Assembly: GCA_021737045.1 (NCBI GenBank)
Contig: JAIPES010000015.1
Coordinates: 1-41,592, forward strand
Length of the DNA: 41,592 nucleotides
Reading direction: 5' to 3'
From: Desulfobacteraceae bacterium
Lineage (GTDB): Bacteria; Desulfobacterota; Desulfobacteria; Desulfobacterales; Desulfosalsimonadaceae
Shown here: positions 16,953 to 25,046 of the stretch, one piece after another
Layout of the letters: every line of letters begins with the position of its first letter
Numbering within the stretch: the stretch's first letter is position 1
Position numbers and translations under genes: made by a program
The notes under the pieces: model-generated
The model's input: only the letters and a program-made list of their open reading frames with translations
Databases searched by the model: none
What the model was told of the DNA's origin: nothing

Positions 16953-17558
16953 CTATTGCAGTTTTTTCCGCAGGGAACTGACAGTCAGTGCGATAATTTT
17001 TTTCATGGTGGCGGCCACATTATCGCCCCGGATGGCGCTGGCCGGGAAATAAGGGGCGTTTAACCTGGAGTTCAAATCCTTTTGCAGGGTTTCCTCCGAG
17101 AGAATGGGGATGCCTTCATCGGCGAGATCCCGCTTGTTGTACTGCATCACCAGCGGGATGTTAAAGATGTTTTTGCTGAAAGCCTCCAGGTTCTCCTTGA
17201 GGTTCTGTAGAGAGCGAATATTCATCTCCCGCCGCAGATCCATGGAATCGGCCACAAAGACAATGCCGTCAACGCCCCGGAGCACCAGGCGGCGGGTGGC
17301 ATTGTATTTAACCTGACCAGGAACTGTGTAGAGCTGGATCTTAATGCTGTGTCCCTTGATTTCGCCGATGTCAAATGGGAGAAAGTCAAAAAACAGGGTC
17401 CGGTCGCCGTAAGTTTTTACCGTGACCATCTCATTTAAAATCCGTTTCTTGAATTTGCGATTGATATATTCGAGGTTCGTGGTCTTGCCGCCGCGGCCCG
17501 GGCCGTAGTAAACGATCTTGACCTGGACCTCCCGCTTTTTCGGATTGATTAACGCCAA
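16953..17558 (-). CDS. mglA: MglA-type small Ras-like GTPase
   Basis: MglA GTPases set cell polarity and control motility motors in Myxococcus and relatives. The 201-residue protein has the P-loop GPGRGGKT at residues 19-26 and, instead of the Ras DxxG, the MglA-type TVPGQ at 78-82. The NKRD base-specificity motif is at 141-144 and a SAI motif lies near residue 173. R53 and Q82, which I recall as the intrinsic Arg finger and catalytic Gln of characterised MglA proteins, are present at the same numbers, so GTP hydrolysis should be possible. The start is TTG at 17558, matching the family N-terminus (LIN...KIVYYGPG), with GGAGG upstream. A roadblock partner gene precedes it by 84 bp. Confidence 0.95.
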   Translation of the reverse strand: MALINPKKREVQVKIVYYGPGRGGKTTNLEYINRKFKKRILNEMVTVKTYGDRTLFFDFLPFDIGEIKGHSIKIQLYTVPGQVKYNATRRLVLRGVDGIVFVADSMDLRREMNIRSLQNLKENLEAFSKNIFNIPLVMQYNKRDLADEGIPILSEETLQKDLNSRLNAPYFPASAIRGDNVAATMKKIIALTVSSLRKKLQ

Positions 17559-17642
17559 ATCACCTTCCTCCGCAACCCTTTAGGTTTTCTCCAATGCCAT
17601 TTTATTTTCCGAATATGCGCGTTCATAGGACCTGCAACGGCT

Positions 17643-18035
17643 TTAAATCAACGTCTGAATGCGCTTGATGGCCTCGGCTACTTTCAATCGCAGAAATCCC
17701 AGAGAAACATCCCGGTTGAAAATGGTCAAAAGCAGCAAATCCTCCACTACCTTGCTGAAATGGATGCTTTCTTTTTCCCCTTTGTGAAACAGCAGGGAAA
17801 ATTCCTGTTCCCCGATGATGTTGGCCATGGCGCTGACCGCTCCGTAATTGCCCGCCGCCAGTGCAGCCAGGGAAAACACGTCGTGATTGGCATGCCCGTT
17901 GTCAAGATTGACAATCACATTGCCGGCCAAATCCATCAGGATGACACTCTGCACCCCCAGATCGATCAACTCCTGCTGCAGCACATCTTCAATGGATTCG
18001 ATCTGTTCCTTGGTGAAATCGATTGTAAAATCCAT
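17643..18035 (-). CDS. Roadblock/LC7 protein, MglB-like partner of MglA
   Basis: This 130-residue protein has the roadblock/LC7 fold pattern: an N-terminal helix (EQIESIEDVLQQELIDLGVQ), the strand-turn SVILMDLAGNVIVNL, a small-residue helix (FSLAALAAGNYGAVSAMANI), then FSLLFHKGEKESIHFSKV and a last helix. MglB of Myxococcus is a dimeric roadblock protein that activates MglA GTP hydrolysis. This gene is first in the block and directly upstream of mglA, the same order as mglB-mglA in known systems. The start ATG at 18035 follows AAGGGG. The 106-nt leader upstream begins at a good predicted promoter. GAP activity is inferred from context. Confidence 0.88.
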   Translation of the reverse strand: MDFTIDFTKEQIESIEDVLQQELIDLGVQSVILMDLAGNVIVNLDNGHANHDVFSLAALAAGNYGAVSAMANIIGEQEFSLLFHKGEKESIHFSKVVEDLLLLTIFNRDVSLGFLRLKVAEAIKRIQTLI

Positions 18036-18147
18036 TTACGGTTACCCCTTGCATTCCAAATTGATATGCACCCTTCCCCCCAATTCCGGAAAATTCGCTT
18101 ATGCCCGCAATTTGTCCGGTGCGCTGTTTTTTTGCACAAACTCTTTT

Positions 18148-18176
18148 CTTATATAACAATAATTTACCCGAATCAA
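18148..18176 (-). promoter_or_regulatory. Sigma70-like promoter of the mgl block
   Basis: On the minus strand a -35 TTGATT (18176-18171) is followed by a 17-bp spacer and a -10 TATAAG (18153-18148). It would start transcription near 18141, leaving a leader of about 106 nt before the roadblock gene. The -35 hexamer lies inside one arm of an 11-bp inverted repeat, so the promoter may be controlled by a protein bound there. Confidence 0.6.
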
Positions 18177-18197
18177 TGGGAAAATGCCCATTGATTC
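18170..18197. promoter_or_regulatory. Perfect 11-bp inverted repeat overlapping the mgl -35 box
   Basis: GAATCAATGGG (18170-18180) and CCCATTGATTC (18187-18197) are exact reverse complements separated by six bases. It lies between the purB stop and the mgl promoter. It may be an operator for a dimeric regulator, or a purB terminator hairpin; however, no T-run follows on the minus strand, so the operator reading is preferred. Confidence 0.55.
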
Positions 18198-18316
18198 TAT
18201 GCGGTCTTTTATCCTGCTCCCGGTGGATTTCTGTTCAAGAATAACTAACATATTCTCAGTTCCGAATGCAAGCAGGAAAGGAAATCATTTGCGGCATCAT
18301 GGGGCAGGCATTTCCG

Positions 18317-19696
18317 CTATTGCCCCTTTACCCTGAAATATCGCTCCACCAGGGCTTCTGCCAGTCCCGTGTATTCAGACGGATGGAGATCTTTTAAATC
18401 CCGGCGCACGGCCTCGGGAATGGACTCCAGCCCGTCGACAAAACCGGCCAGATCCTCCCGGGTGATCCGCTTGCCCCGGGTCAATGCCTTTAACTTTTCA
18501 TACGGCCGGCTTTCTCCGTAAACCCGCATGACCGACTGCACGGGTTCGGCCAGCAATTCCGGGTTGGCTTCCAGATCGGCTGCAATCACGGGCTCATTGG
18601 CTTCAACCCGGTCAAGGCCCTTGTATGTGGAGGCCAGGGCCACCATCATGTACCCAAACACCACCCCCAAATTGCGAAGCACCGTGCTGTCGCTCAAATC
18701 CCGCTGGAATCTGGAAATCATCAGCTTGACCGCCATGTGCTCCATCATGGAAACAGCCAGCCCCAGATTGCCCTCGCTGTTTTCAAAATCAATGGGATTG
18801 ACTTTATGAGGCATGGTCGATGACCCCACTTCCCCCTCTTTGAGCTTTTGCTTGAAATAGCCCAGGGAAATATAGCCCCACATATCCCGGTCCAGGTCAG
18901 TGAGAACCGCGGAAATCCGTATCATGGAATGAAGAATCGCGGCCATGTAATTGTTGGGGTTGACCTGGGTGGTGTACATCACAGGCGAGATCTCCAGATA
19001 CTGCTCCATAAACCGGGTGGAGGCGGCCATCCAGTCGATGTCCGGAAACACGAAGTGATGGGCATTGTAATTGCCGCTGGCCCCGTTTAGCTTGGCCTGA
19101 ATGGGCAGGTCCGAAAGGCATCGCAGTTCATGGCGCAGCCGCCATGCGAAATTGACCATCTCTTTACCGACAGTTGTGGGCGTTGCCGGCTGGCCATGGG
19201 TTCGCGCCATCATGGGAATGCTTTTGTACTCACGGGCCAGATCCTCGATTTTCGTCAGGATTTCCCGGAGCCGCCCGACGATCTGCTCCCGGCCGCTGCG
19301 GATCATCAAAGCGTAAGAGGTGTTGTTGATATCATCGGAGGTGCAGGCAAAATGCACCCATTCCTTGATATGGGCCAGGCCGGCGGCCGTGAGCCTTTCC
19401 TTGATATAATACTCCACGGCCTTGACATCATGATTGGTTTCTTTTTCAATGGCCTTGACCGCCTCGGCGCCATCCACGTCAAAGTTCTCATATATGGCAT
19501 CGATTTTTTTCACTGCCGCATCATCGGCTTCCGCCATGCCCAGATCCCTGAGCAGAAATTTGAGCCACTGCAATTCCACGTAAAGCCGGTACCGGATCAG
19601 GCCGTATTCGGAAAAAATCTCCCGGAGCGGGCCGGCATGGCGGGCATATCTGCCGTCGAGTACGGAAATGGCTTCAATTGGCCTTTGTTGGGTCAT
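18317..19696 (-). CDS. purB: Adenylosuccinate lyase
   Basis: PurB catalyses two fumarate-releasing steps in purine synthesis, converting SAICAR to AICAR and adenylosuccinate to AMP. The 459-residue length matches the E. coli-type subgroup. The fumarase/aspartase superfamily signature GSSTMPHKVNP is present in the catalytic loop, together with TSDDINNTSYAL and MARTHGQPATPTTVGKE. The ATG at 19696 is preceded by AGGAG. It follows the amidase gene by 47 bp on the same strand, and the mgl block begins about 280 bp downstream. Nothing suggests loss of function. Confidence 0.97.
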   Translation of the reverse strand: MTQQRPIEAISVLDGRYARHAGPLREIFSEYGLIRYRLYVELQWLKFLLRDLGMAEADDAAVKKIDAIYENFDVDGAEAVKAIEKETNHDVKAVEYYIKERLTAAGLAHIKEWVHFACTSDDINNTSYALMIRSGREQIVGRLREILTKIEDLAREYKSIPMMARTHGQPATPTTVGKEMVNFAWRLRHELRCLSDLPIQAKLNGASGNYNAHHFVFPDIDWMAASTRFMEQYLEISPVMYTTQVNPNNYMAAILHSMIRISAVLTDLDRDMWGYISLGYFKQKLKEGEVGSSTMPHKVNPIDFENSEGNLGLAVSMMEHMAVKLMISRFQRDLSDSTVLRNLGVVFGYMMVALASTYKGLDRVEANEPVIAADLEANPELLAEPVQSVMRVYGESRPYEKLKALTRGKRITREDLAGFVDGLESIPEAVRRDLKDLHPSEYTGLAEALVERYFRVKGQ

Positions 19697-19743
19697 GATT
19701 CTCCTGTTTCCTTGTCAGTACTGTTTGTTCATGAACTGATTTC

Positions 19744-21714
19744 TCAATTGGCATCAGCTCCGTCGCCCCCGGATCCCAAAAATGCCGTGGGCCGGGTATC
19801 CCGGATATAGCGGCGGACACCCTTGACAATGCCGTCGCATAAATGCTTTTGGTAATTCGAATTGGTGAGACGCTGACATCCCCGTTTGTTGCTGATAAAA
19901 GCGGTTTCAATCAAAATCGAAGGCATCTGGGCGCCCAGAAGAACATAAAACGGCGCCTGCTTGACACCCTTGTCATGAATCCGGCTGTAACGGCCGTCGA
20001 GATGGCCGATCAGGTCTTTGTGCACATAAGTGGCCAGCCGGCTGGACTCATTGATCTTGGCATTGCGCATCAAATCATCAAGAATCGTCTGCAGCTCGCT
20101 GATATTTTTCTCGGATGTGGCATTTTCCCGGGCGGCCACAGCAATGGAGTCCTCATCGGTTGTCAGGTTCAGAAAATAAGTCTCGATGCCGTATGCATTC
20201 CGGTTTCTGGCGGCATTGGCATGAATGGAGATAAACAGGTCCGCTTTTTTGGTATTGGCAATGGCAGTGCGCTCCTCCAGAGTCAGGTACACATCCCTGT
20301 CCCGTGTCAGCAGCACTTCACAACCCAGTTCCTCGCGAAGCCTGGCGGCAAGTTTTTTTGAGATTTCCAGTACCACGTTTTTTTCATGCACCCCTTTTAA
20401 ATAACCCGGTGCCCCGTAGTCCTTGCCCCCGTGGCCGGCATCAATGACAATCCGCCGCACGCCCAGGGCGAGCTGCCGGGCAATCGAGGCTTTCTGGCTA
20501 CTAGATATTTCGGGATCAGAGGAATCGCCCTGCTTCTCTGCAGCTGCCTGGCCCCTTACATCAATGACAATTCTGAAAGGATTTTTCAAAGAAAACACAT
20601 TGTAATCTTCAAAGGACTTGATATCCACAACCACACGGACTGTATCAGACCGGTACTGGCCTGCACGCACGTCTTTGAGCAGGGTGTCGTTAATGGCAAT
20701 CTGCTCCTGGATATGGTTGGCCAGACGGGTGTTGTCCAGATCCACATACAGCCGTTGATTCATCTGGTTGATGGAAGGATCTTTTTTCAACAGGTTGTGC
20801 TTGAAATCAGTGGCATGGTTGGCATCAATGACCACCCGGGTATATTCCGGGTTGGACCAGTAACGGATTCCGGTAACCGTAACCGCCTCTCCCGCTGCGG
20901 GCGCATTGCTGCTGTCTGAATGATTCGTAGTGACTTCCCCGGACGCAGTATCTTCTCCGGCAAGATTCACGGGGGTATGCGCACTTGTCGCAGACGCGTC
21001 AAGTGCTTTGCGCGCACGACGGCTGTAGGCGCTCGACGGATACTGCCCGGCCACTTTTTTAAACAGGGACCGGGCTTTTTGCTCATCAGCAGGACTGCGG
21101 GAATGGGAATACAGTTCCTGATACAGCTGTGCGGTCATAAACAACCCGGCCGCCGCCCAGGGCCCTTCCGGATCCCGTTGATGGACGGCTTTGAAGCGCT
21201 CAATGCATTTCATCCAGTAGCTGCGGTATTTCTGCCGCTCCGGGTGCTGCTGCAGTTGCCGGTAGCAGGACTCGGCTTCAAAATAGGCCTGTTTTGCCGC
21301 CTTTTCATCGGCTTTGACCGCATCTCCGATGTCTTTTAAAGCCACCCGGGCTTTTTGCCTGTAAGCGCTTTCGGGATATTTCCGGATCACCTGTTGAAAC
21401 CGGGAAGCCGCAGCCCTGAGGTCTGCAGACCGGTAGGAATGTCTGTAAAGCTCCCGGTACAGGCTTGCGGCCTTATACAACCCGGCCGCCGCCCAGGGAC
21501 CGTCCGGGTCCCGGTCATGGACAGCATCGAAGCGCTCAATGCACTTTAACCAATAGCTGCGGTATTTCTGCCGTTCCGGGTGCTTCTGCAGCTGCCGGTG
21601 GCAGGACTCGGCCTCAAAATAGAGCTGATTTGGCGCGGCTCCCGTGGATACGCACGACCCTAACACGCAAATCAGGCAGATAAAGAGAATATGAATCAGT
21701 CGTCTGTTTTTCAT
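19744..21714 (-). CDS. N-acetylmuramoyl-L-alanine amidase with duplicated TPR-like region (lipoprotein)
   Basis: This cell-wall hydrolase cleaves the amide bond between N-acetylmuramic acid and the stem peptide. From the preferred ATG at 21714 it is 656 residues. It starts with a lipoprotein signal (MKNRRLIHILFICLICVLGSC), followed by two near-identical TPR-like units at about 32-128 and 144-238. An AMIN-type domain follows at about 270-380 (GIRYWSNPEYTRVVIDA), and the C-terminal Amidase_3 domain has the zinc-site motifs IVIDAGHGGKD, SIHANAA and ILIETAFISN. An upstream TTG at 21741 would spoil the signal peptide. mutS ends 37 bp upstream. It is probably active in daughter-cell separation at the outer membrane or periplasm. 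Confidence 0.93.
   Translation of the reverse strand: MKNRRLIHILFICLICVLGSCVSTGAAPNQLYFEAESCHRQLQKHPERQKYRSYWLKCIERFDAVHDRDPDGPWAAAGLYKAASLYRELYRHSYRSADLRAAASRFQQVIRKYPESAYRQKARVALKDIGDAVKADEKAAKQAYFEAESCYRQLQQHPERQKYRSYWMKCIERFKAVHQRDPEGPWAAAGLFMTAQLYQELYSHSRSPADEQKARSLFKKVAGQYPSSAYSRRARKALDASATSAHTPVNLAGEDTASGEVTTNHSDSSNAPAAGEAVTVTGIRYWSNPEYTRVVIDANHATDFKHNLLKKDPSINQMNQRLYVDLDNTRLANHIQEQIAINDTLLKDVRAGQYRSDTVRVVVDIKSFEDYNVFSLKNPFRIVIDVRGQAAAEKQGDSSDPEISSSQKASIARQLALGVRRIVIDAGHGGKDYGAPGYLKGVHEKNVVLEISKKLAARLREELGCEVLLTRDRDVYLTLEERTAIANTKKADLFISIHANAARNRNAYGIETYFLNLTTDEDSIAVAARENATSEKNISELQTILDDLMRNAKINESSRLATYVHKDLIGHLDGRYSRIHDKGVKQAPFYVLLGAQMPSILIETAFISNKRGCQRLTNSNYQKHLCDGIVKGVRRYIRDTRPTAFLGSGGDGADAN
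21001..21621 (-). repeat. Intragenic tandem duplication in the amidase gene
   Basis: Two copies of a unit of about 95 codons lie head to tail (about 21331-21621 and 21001-21285) with an offset of 336 bp. In the first 48 residues of each copy 42 are identical by eye, including YFEAESC, RQKYRSYW, KCIERF and GPWAAAGL. The high match in both protein and DNA points to a fairly recent duplication or gene conversion. Confidence 0.85.
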
Positions 21715-21751
21715 GCAGCTGCTTTTTCGATTAATGGCCAAAATCTCCGGC

Positions 21752-24430
21752 TTACGAATTGCCGGCGTCAGAGTTCCCGGACCGGCTTGCGGATTGGCCC
21801 AGAAGTTTCTGCCGCAGTTGGTAAAGCAGGTTCATGGCGTCCATGGGGCTCATGTATTCCACCTCAGCCTGCCTGAGCCTATCGAGCACGTCCTGCTCGG
21901 GGCCCTGAAACAAGGGCAGTTGCACAAATCTCTGCTGAACCCGGGTGCGCCGCGCCGGCGCAGCTGCCTCCCGACCCAGGACATGACCCTGTTTTTCCAC
22001 ATTCTCCAATACTTTTTTGGCACGCTCAACAACTTTTTCCGGCATCCCCGCAAGGCGTGCCACTTCAATGCCATAGCTGCGGTTAGTGCCGCCTTCAGCC
22101 AGCTGGTGAAGGAAAATAATCTCGTCGTTGATTTCACGCACCGCGATATTGTAATTCTTTACCCGCCTGCGGACGCGGTGCAGCTCCGTTAGTTCGTGAT
22201 AATGGGTGGCAAACATGGACTTCACCCCTGTGTCATCCAAATCATGGAGATATTCGGCCACAGCCCAGGCAATGCTCAGGCCGTCAAAGGTGGACGTGCC
22301 CCGGCCGATTTCATCCATGATCACCAGGCTACGGGAAGTGGCATTGTTCATGATGTTGGCGGTTTCCTCCATTTCCACCATAAACGTGCTCTGGCCCTGG
22401 GACAGATTGTCCAGGGCCCCCACACGGGTAAAAATCCGGTCCGTAACAGCAATATCGGCCCGGTCTGCAGGCACAAAAGAGCCCATCTGCGCCATGAGCA
22501 CAATCAGGGCGGCCTGGCGCAGCACCGTGGATTTGCCGGCCATGTTCGGCCCTGTAATGATCAGCACCTGATTTTCCCGGTTATCCATCCGCAGGCTGTT
22601 GGGAACAAAGCGTTCTGCCTCAATGAGTTTTTCCACCACCGGATGGCGGCCTTCGGCAATATCGATGACACCCTGCTCGTTGACGGCTGGGCGGATATAT
22701 TGGTTCTGCACCGCTGCCTCGGCCAGGCCGGTGAGCACATCGATTTGGGCCACGAATGCAGCGGCTGCGGCCACGGCCTTATGGGTTTGGGCCACCGCAT
22801 CGCGAAGTTTGCAGAAAATTTCATATTCAAGCGACGCACGCTGCTCCTGGGCGCCGAGAACCTTGGACTCAAAGGATTTTAACTCATCGGTGATATAGCG
22901 TTCGGCGTTGACCAGGGTCTGCTTGCGCACATAATGGGCGGGCACGGCATCCGCCTGGCTTTTGGACACCTCGATATAATAACCAAAAACCTTGTTGTAG
23001 CGGACCTTGAGGGTCTGGATACCGGTTTCCTGTTTTTCCCGGGCCTCAAGCTCGGCCAGAAACGATTTGCCGTCTCTGGCAATGGCAATAAGCTCATCGA
23101 GCCTGTCGTCATAGCCGGTGCGGATCATGCCGCCTTCGTTGACCACGGGCGGCGGGTCATCGACCACTGCGGCGGCAATGGTTTGACCCAGACCGGTCAA
23201 CTCCGGCAGAATTGACGTATCCGGGCACAAAAGATCCGTGCTGAATCCGGTCAGGTGCCCGTGGATCTCCGGCAAGGCCGCGATGGAGCGCCGCAGGGCC
23301 ACAAGATCCCTTGCATTGGCCTGGCCCATGACGATTTTGCTGCCCAGCCGCTCCAGATCCGCCACGGGTTTCAGGGACGCGCGAATGGCCTTTCGCTCCA
23401 TGCCGCATTCCGCCAGCTGCCCAACGGCCTCGTGCCGGGCCGCCATGTCACCTGCCCCCAGAAGGGGATATCGGATCCAGTGCTTGATCAGCCGGCCGCC
23501 CATGGCCGTGATGGTAAAATCCAGCACCGAAAGCAAAGTGGCCTTTCGGGTACCGTCTCGCAAATTGGCCAGCAACTCAAGATTGCGGCAGGAAATATCA
23601 TCTATCTGCAGGTACTGGTCCAGAAAATAGGTTTCAAGGCCCGACAGATGGGCGATCTGCTGTTTCTGGGTCTCCTGGACATAAAACAGCAGGGCGCCGG
23701 CAGCGCCAATTCCGGCCTGTAGGCCTTCACAGCCAAAGCCCTCCAGGCTTCGGGTCTGGAACTGACGGATCAGGCGCTGACGCGCCGGTTTGTACTCACA
23801 GGCCCCGTCATCCATCCAGGTAATCGCGGACTGCTCAAACGAGGTGCGAAAGACTTCATAATCATCAGCGGTCCGGGCGGCTGCAGGCATCAGGATTTCA
23901 CTGGGGGCGATGCGCCTGATTTCTTCGAGCAGCGCATGCACATCGTTGCTTTCCGTAACCCGGAAGGCCCCTGTGGAAAGATCCAGGCAGGACAGCCCCC
24001 ACCGGTAGGCCCGGCCGAGGATGGAGACAATAAAATTGTTGGTGCGGGCATCGAGCAGATCGCTGTTTAATACCATTCCGGGGGTGACCACACGCACCAC
24101 TTCCCGTTTGACCAGCCCCTTTGCCGCGGCCGGGTCCTCGGTCTGTTCGCAGATGGCCACCTTGTGGCCTTTTTCAATCAGGCGCCCCAGATAAATTTCA
24201 GCGGCCTTGACCGGCACTCCGCACATGGGAACCGGTTTTTTTTCGTTCTTGTTTCTGGATGTCAGGGTGATTTCCAACTCACGGGCGGCGGTATGGGCAT
24301 CATCGAAAAACATCTCGTAGAAATCGCCCATCCGGTAAAACAGCAGATAATCGGTGTACTGCTCCTTGATCTCCAGGTACTGGCGCATCATGGGCGTCAT
24401 TTGGGCTTCGCTGGTTTGCCGGCCGGTCAT
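21752..24430 (-). CDS. mutS: DNA mismatch repair protein MutS
   Basis: MutS recognises mismatches and small loops and recruits MutL. The 892-residue length and architecture match MutS1. The mismatch-reading F-x-E motif is at residues 37-39 (GDFYEMF), with connector and lever domains in the middle. The ATPase has Walker A GPNMAGKST near residue 627, then the signature FMVEMEETANIM, Walker B LVIMDEIGRGTST and the ATHYHEL segment. The C-terminal helix-turn-helix region is present. The ATG at 24430 gives an N-terminus comparable to E. coli MutS (the TPMMRQYLEIK block). It lies 54 bp downstream of the LapA-like gene and 37 bp before the amidase start. Confidence 0.98.
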   Translation of the reverse strand: MTGRQTSEAQMTPMMRQYLEIKEQYTDYLLFYRMGDFYEMFFDDAHTAARELEITLTSRNKNEKKPVPMCGVPVKAAEIYLGRLIEKGHKVAICEQTEDPAAAKGLVKREVVRVVTPGMVLNSDLLDARTNNFIVSILGRAYRWGLSCLDLSTGAFRVTESNDVHALLEEIRRIAPSEILMPAAARTADDYEVFRTSFEQSAITWMDDGACEYKPARQRLIRQFQTRSLEGFGCEGLQAGIGAAGALLFYVQETQKQQIAHLSGLETYFLDQYLQIDDISCRNLELLANLRDGTRKATLLSVLDFTITAMGGRLIKHWIRYPLLGAGDMAARHEAVGQLAECGMERKAIRASLKPVADLERLGSKIVMGQANARDLVALRRSIAALPEIHGHLTGFSTDLLCPDTSILPELTGLGQTIAAAVVDDPPPVVNEGGMIRTGYDDRLDELIAIARDGKSFLAELEAREKQETGIQTLKVRYNKVFGYYIEVSKSQADAVPAHYVRKQTLVNAERYITDELKSFESKVLGAQEQRASLEYEIFCKLRDAVAQTHKAVAAAAAFVAQIDVLTGLAEAAVQNQYIRPAVNEQGVIDIAEGRHPVVEKLIEAERFVPNSLRMDNRENQVLIITGPNMAGKSTVLRQAALIVLMAQMGSFVPADRADIAVTDRIFTRVGALDNLSQGQSTFMVEMEETANIMNNATSRSLVIMDEIGRGTSTFDGLSIAWAVAEYLHDLDDTGVKSMFATHYHELTELHRVRRRVKNYNIAVREINDEIIFLHQLAEGGTNRSYGIEVARLAGMPEKVVERAKKVLENVEKQGHVLGREAAAPARRTRVQQRFVQLPLFQGPEQDVLDRLRQAEVEYMSPMDAMNLLYQLRQKLLGQSASRSGNSDAGNS

Positions 24431-24484
24431 AAAGACTCATCTCCGATCCATTCCATCCCGGATTTCATCAAAAAACCGGATTCT

Positions 24485-24883
24485 TTACTTTTCGGGCTCA
24501 GCAGAAGGCTCCGTCTGGGGATCAGCCGCGTCCTTCGGGCCGGCAGGCATAGCCGGGGCCTGCTGTGCCTTGCCTGCAGCCACCAGCTCTGAGTCAAGCT
24601 CGGAAATCCTGCGGTCCTTGGCAGCAAGCTGCTCATTGAGCTGCCGGACGGTTTTGCGGGTCCTGAATTTTGCCGACAGGCTCAAAAAATAACACAGCAG
24701 AAATCCAATGAGAAAGACCGCAAAATAATATAAGGCCGTGGGCAGTTCAGGCGAGGCGTATTTGAAAAAATACAAATTGAGCTTAAAGCTGCGCTCCACG
24801 ATGAAAAACCCTTTGTTCTGAAACACCACAACCGCCGCCAATACCACGATCAGCAGCCAGAAAGCATACTTGAGCTTTTTCAT
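24485..24883 (-). CDS. LapA-domain (DUF1049) membrane protein
   Basis: This 132-residue inner-membrane protein has two helices (about residues 5-22 and 48-70), a cytoplasmic coiled coil (KTVRQLNEQLAAKDRRISEL) and an Ala/Pro/Glu-rich tail. The pattern matches the LapA/DUF1049 family, which in E. coli works with LapB in control of lipopolysaccharide synthesis; function in this lineage is not certain. The ATG at 24883 has GGAGG eight bases upstream. An ATG six bases earlier is too close to the ribosome site. The 163-bp gap upstream to dgt probably carries its promoter. Confidence 0.82.
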   Translation of the reverse strand: MKKLKYAFWLLIVVLAAVVVFQNKGFFIVERSFKLNLYFFKYASPELPTALYYFAVFLIGFLLCYFLSLSAKFRTRKTVRQLNEQLAAKDRRISELDSELVAAGKAQQAPAMPAGPKDAADPQTEPSAEPEK

Positions 24884-25046
24884 GGGCATATCCTCCAACA
24901 AGGCTCCGGGTCTTAGGGCACAACAAAAAACAGTGCCGGCTGCAACTGCAATTTGTCAAATTTTTATGTGAAACTGTTATATTGAAACGTTTGCCGGAAA
25001 AACTCAACCGTTTTTTACAGCACCGGCCAGCCATGGAAAAGCGGGA

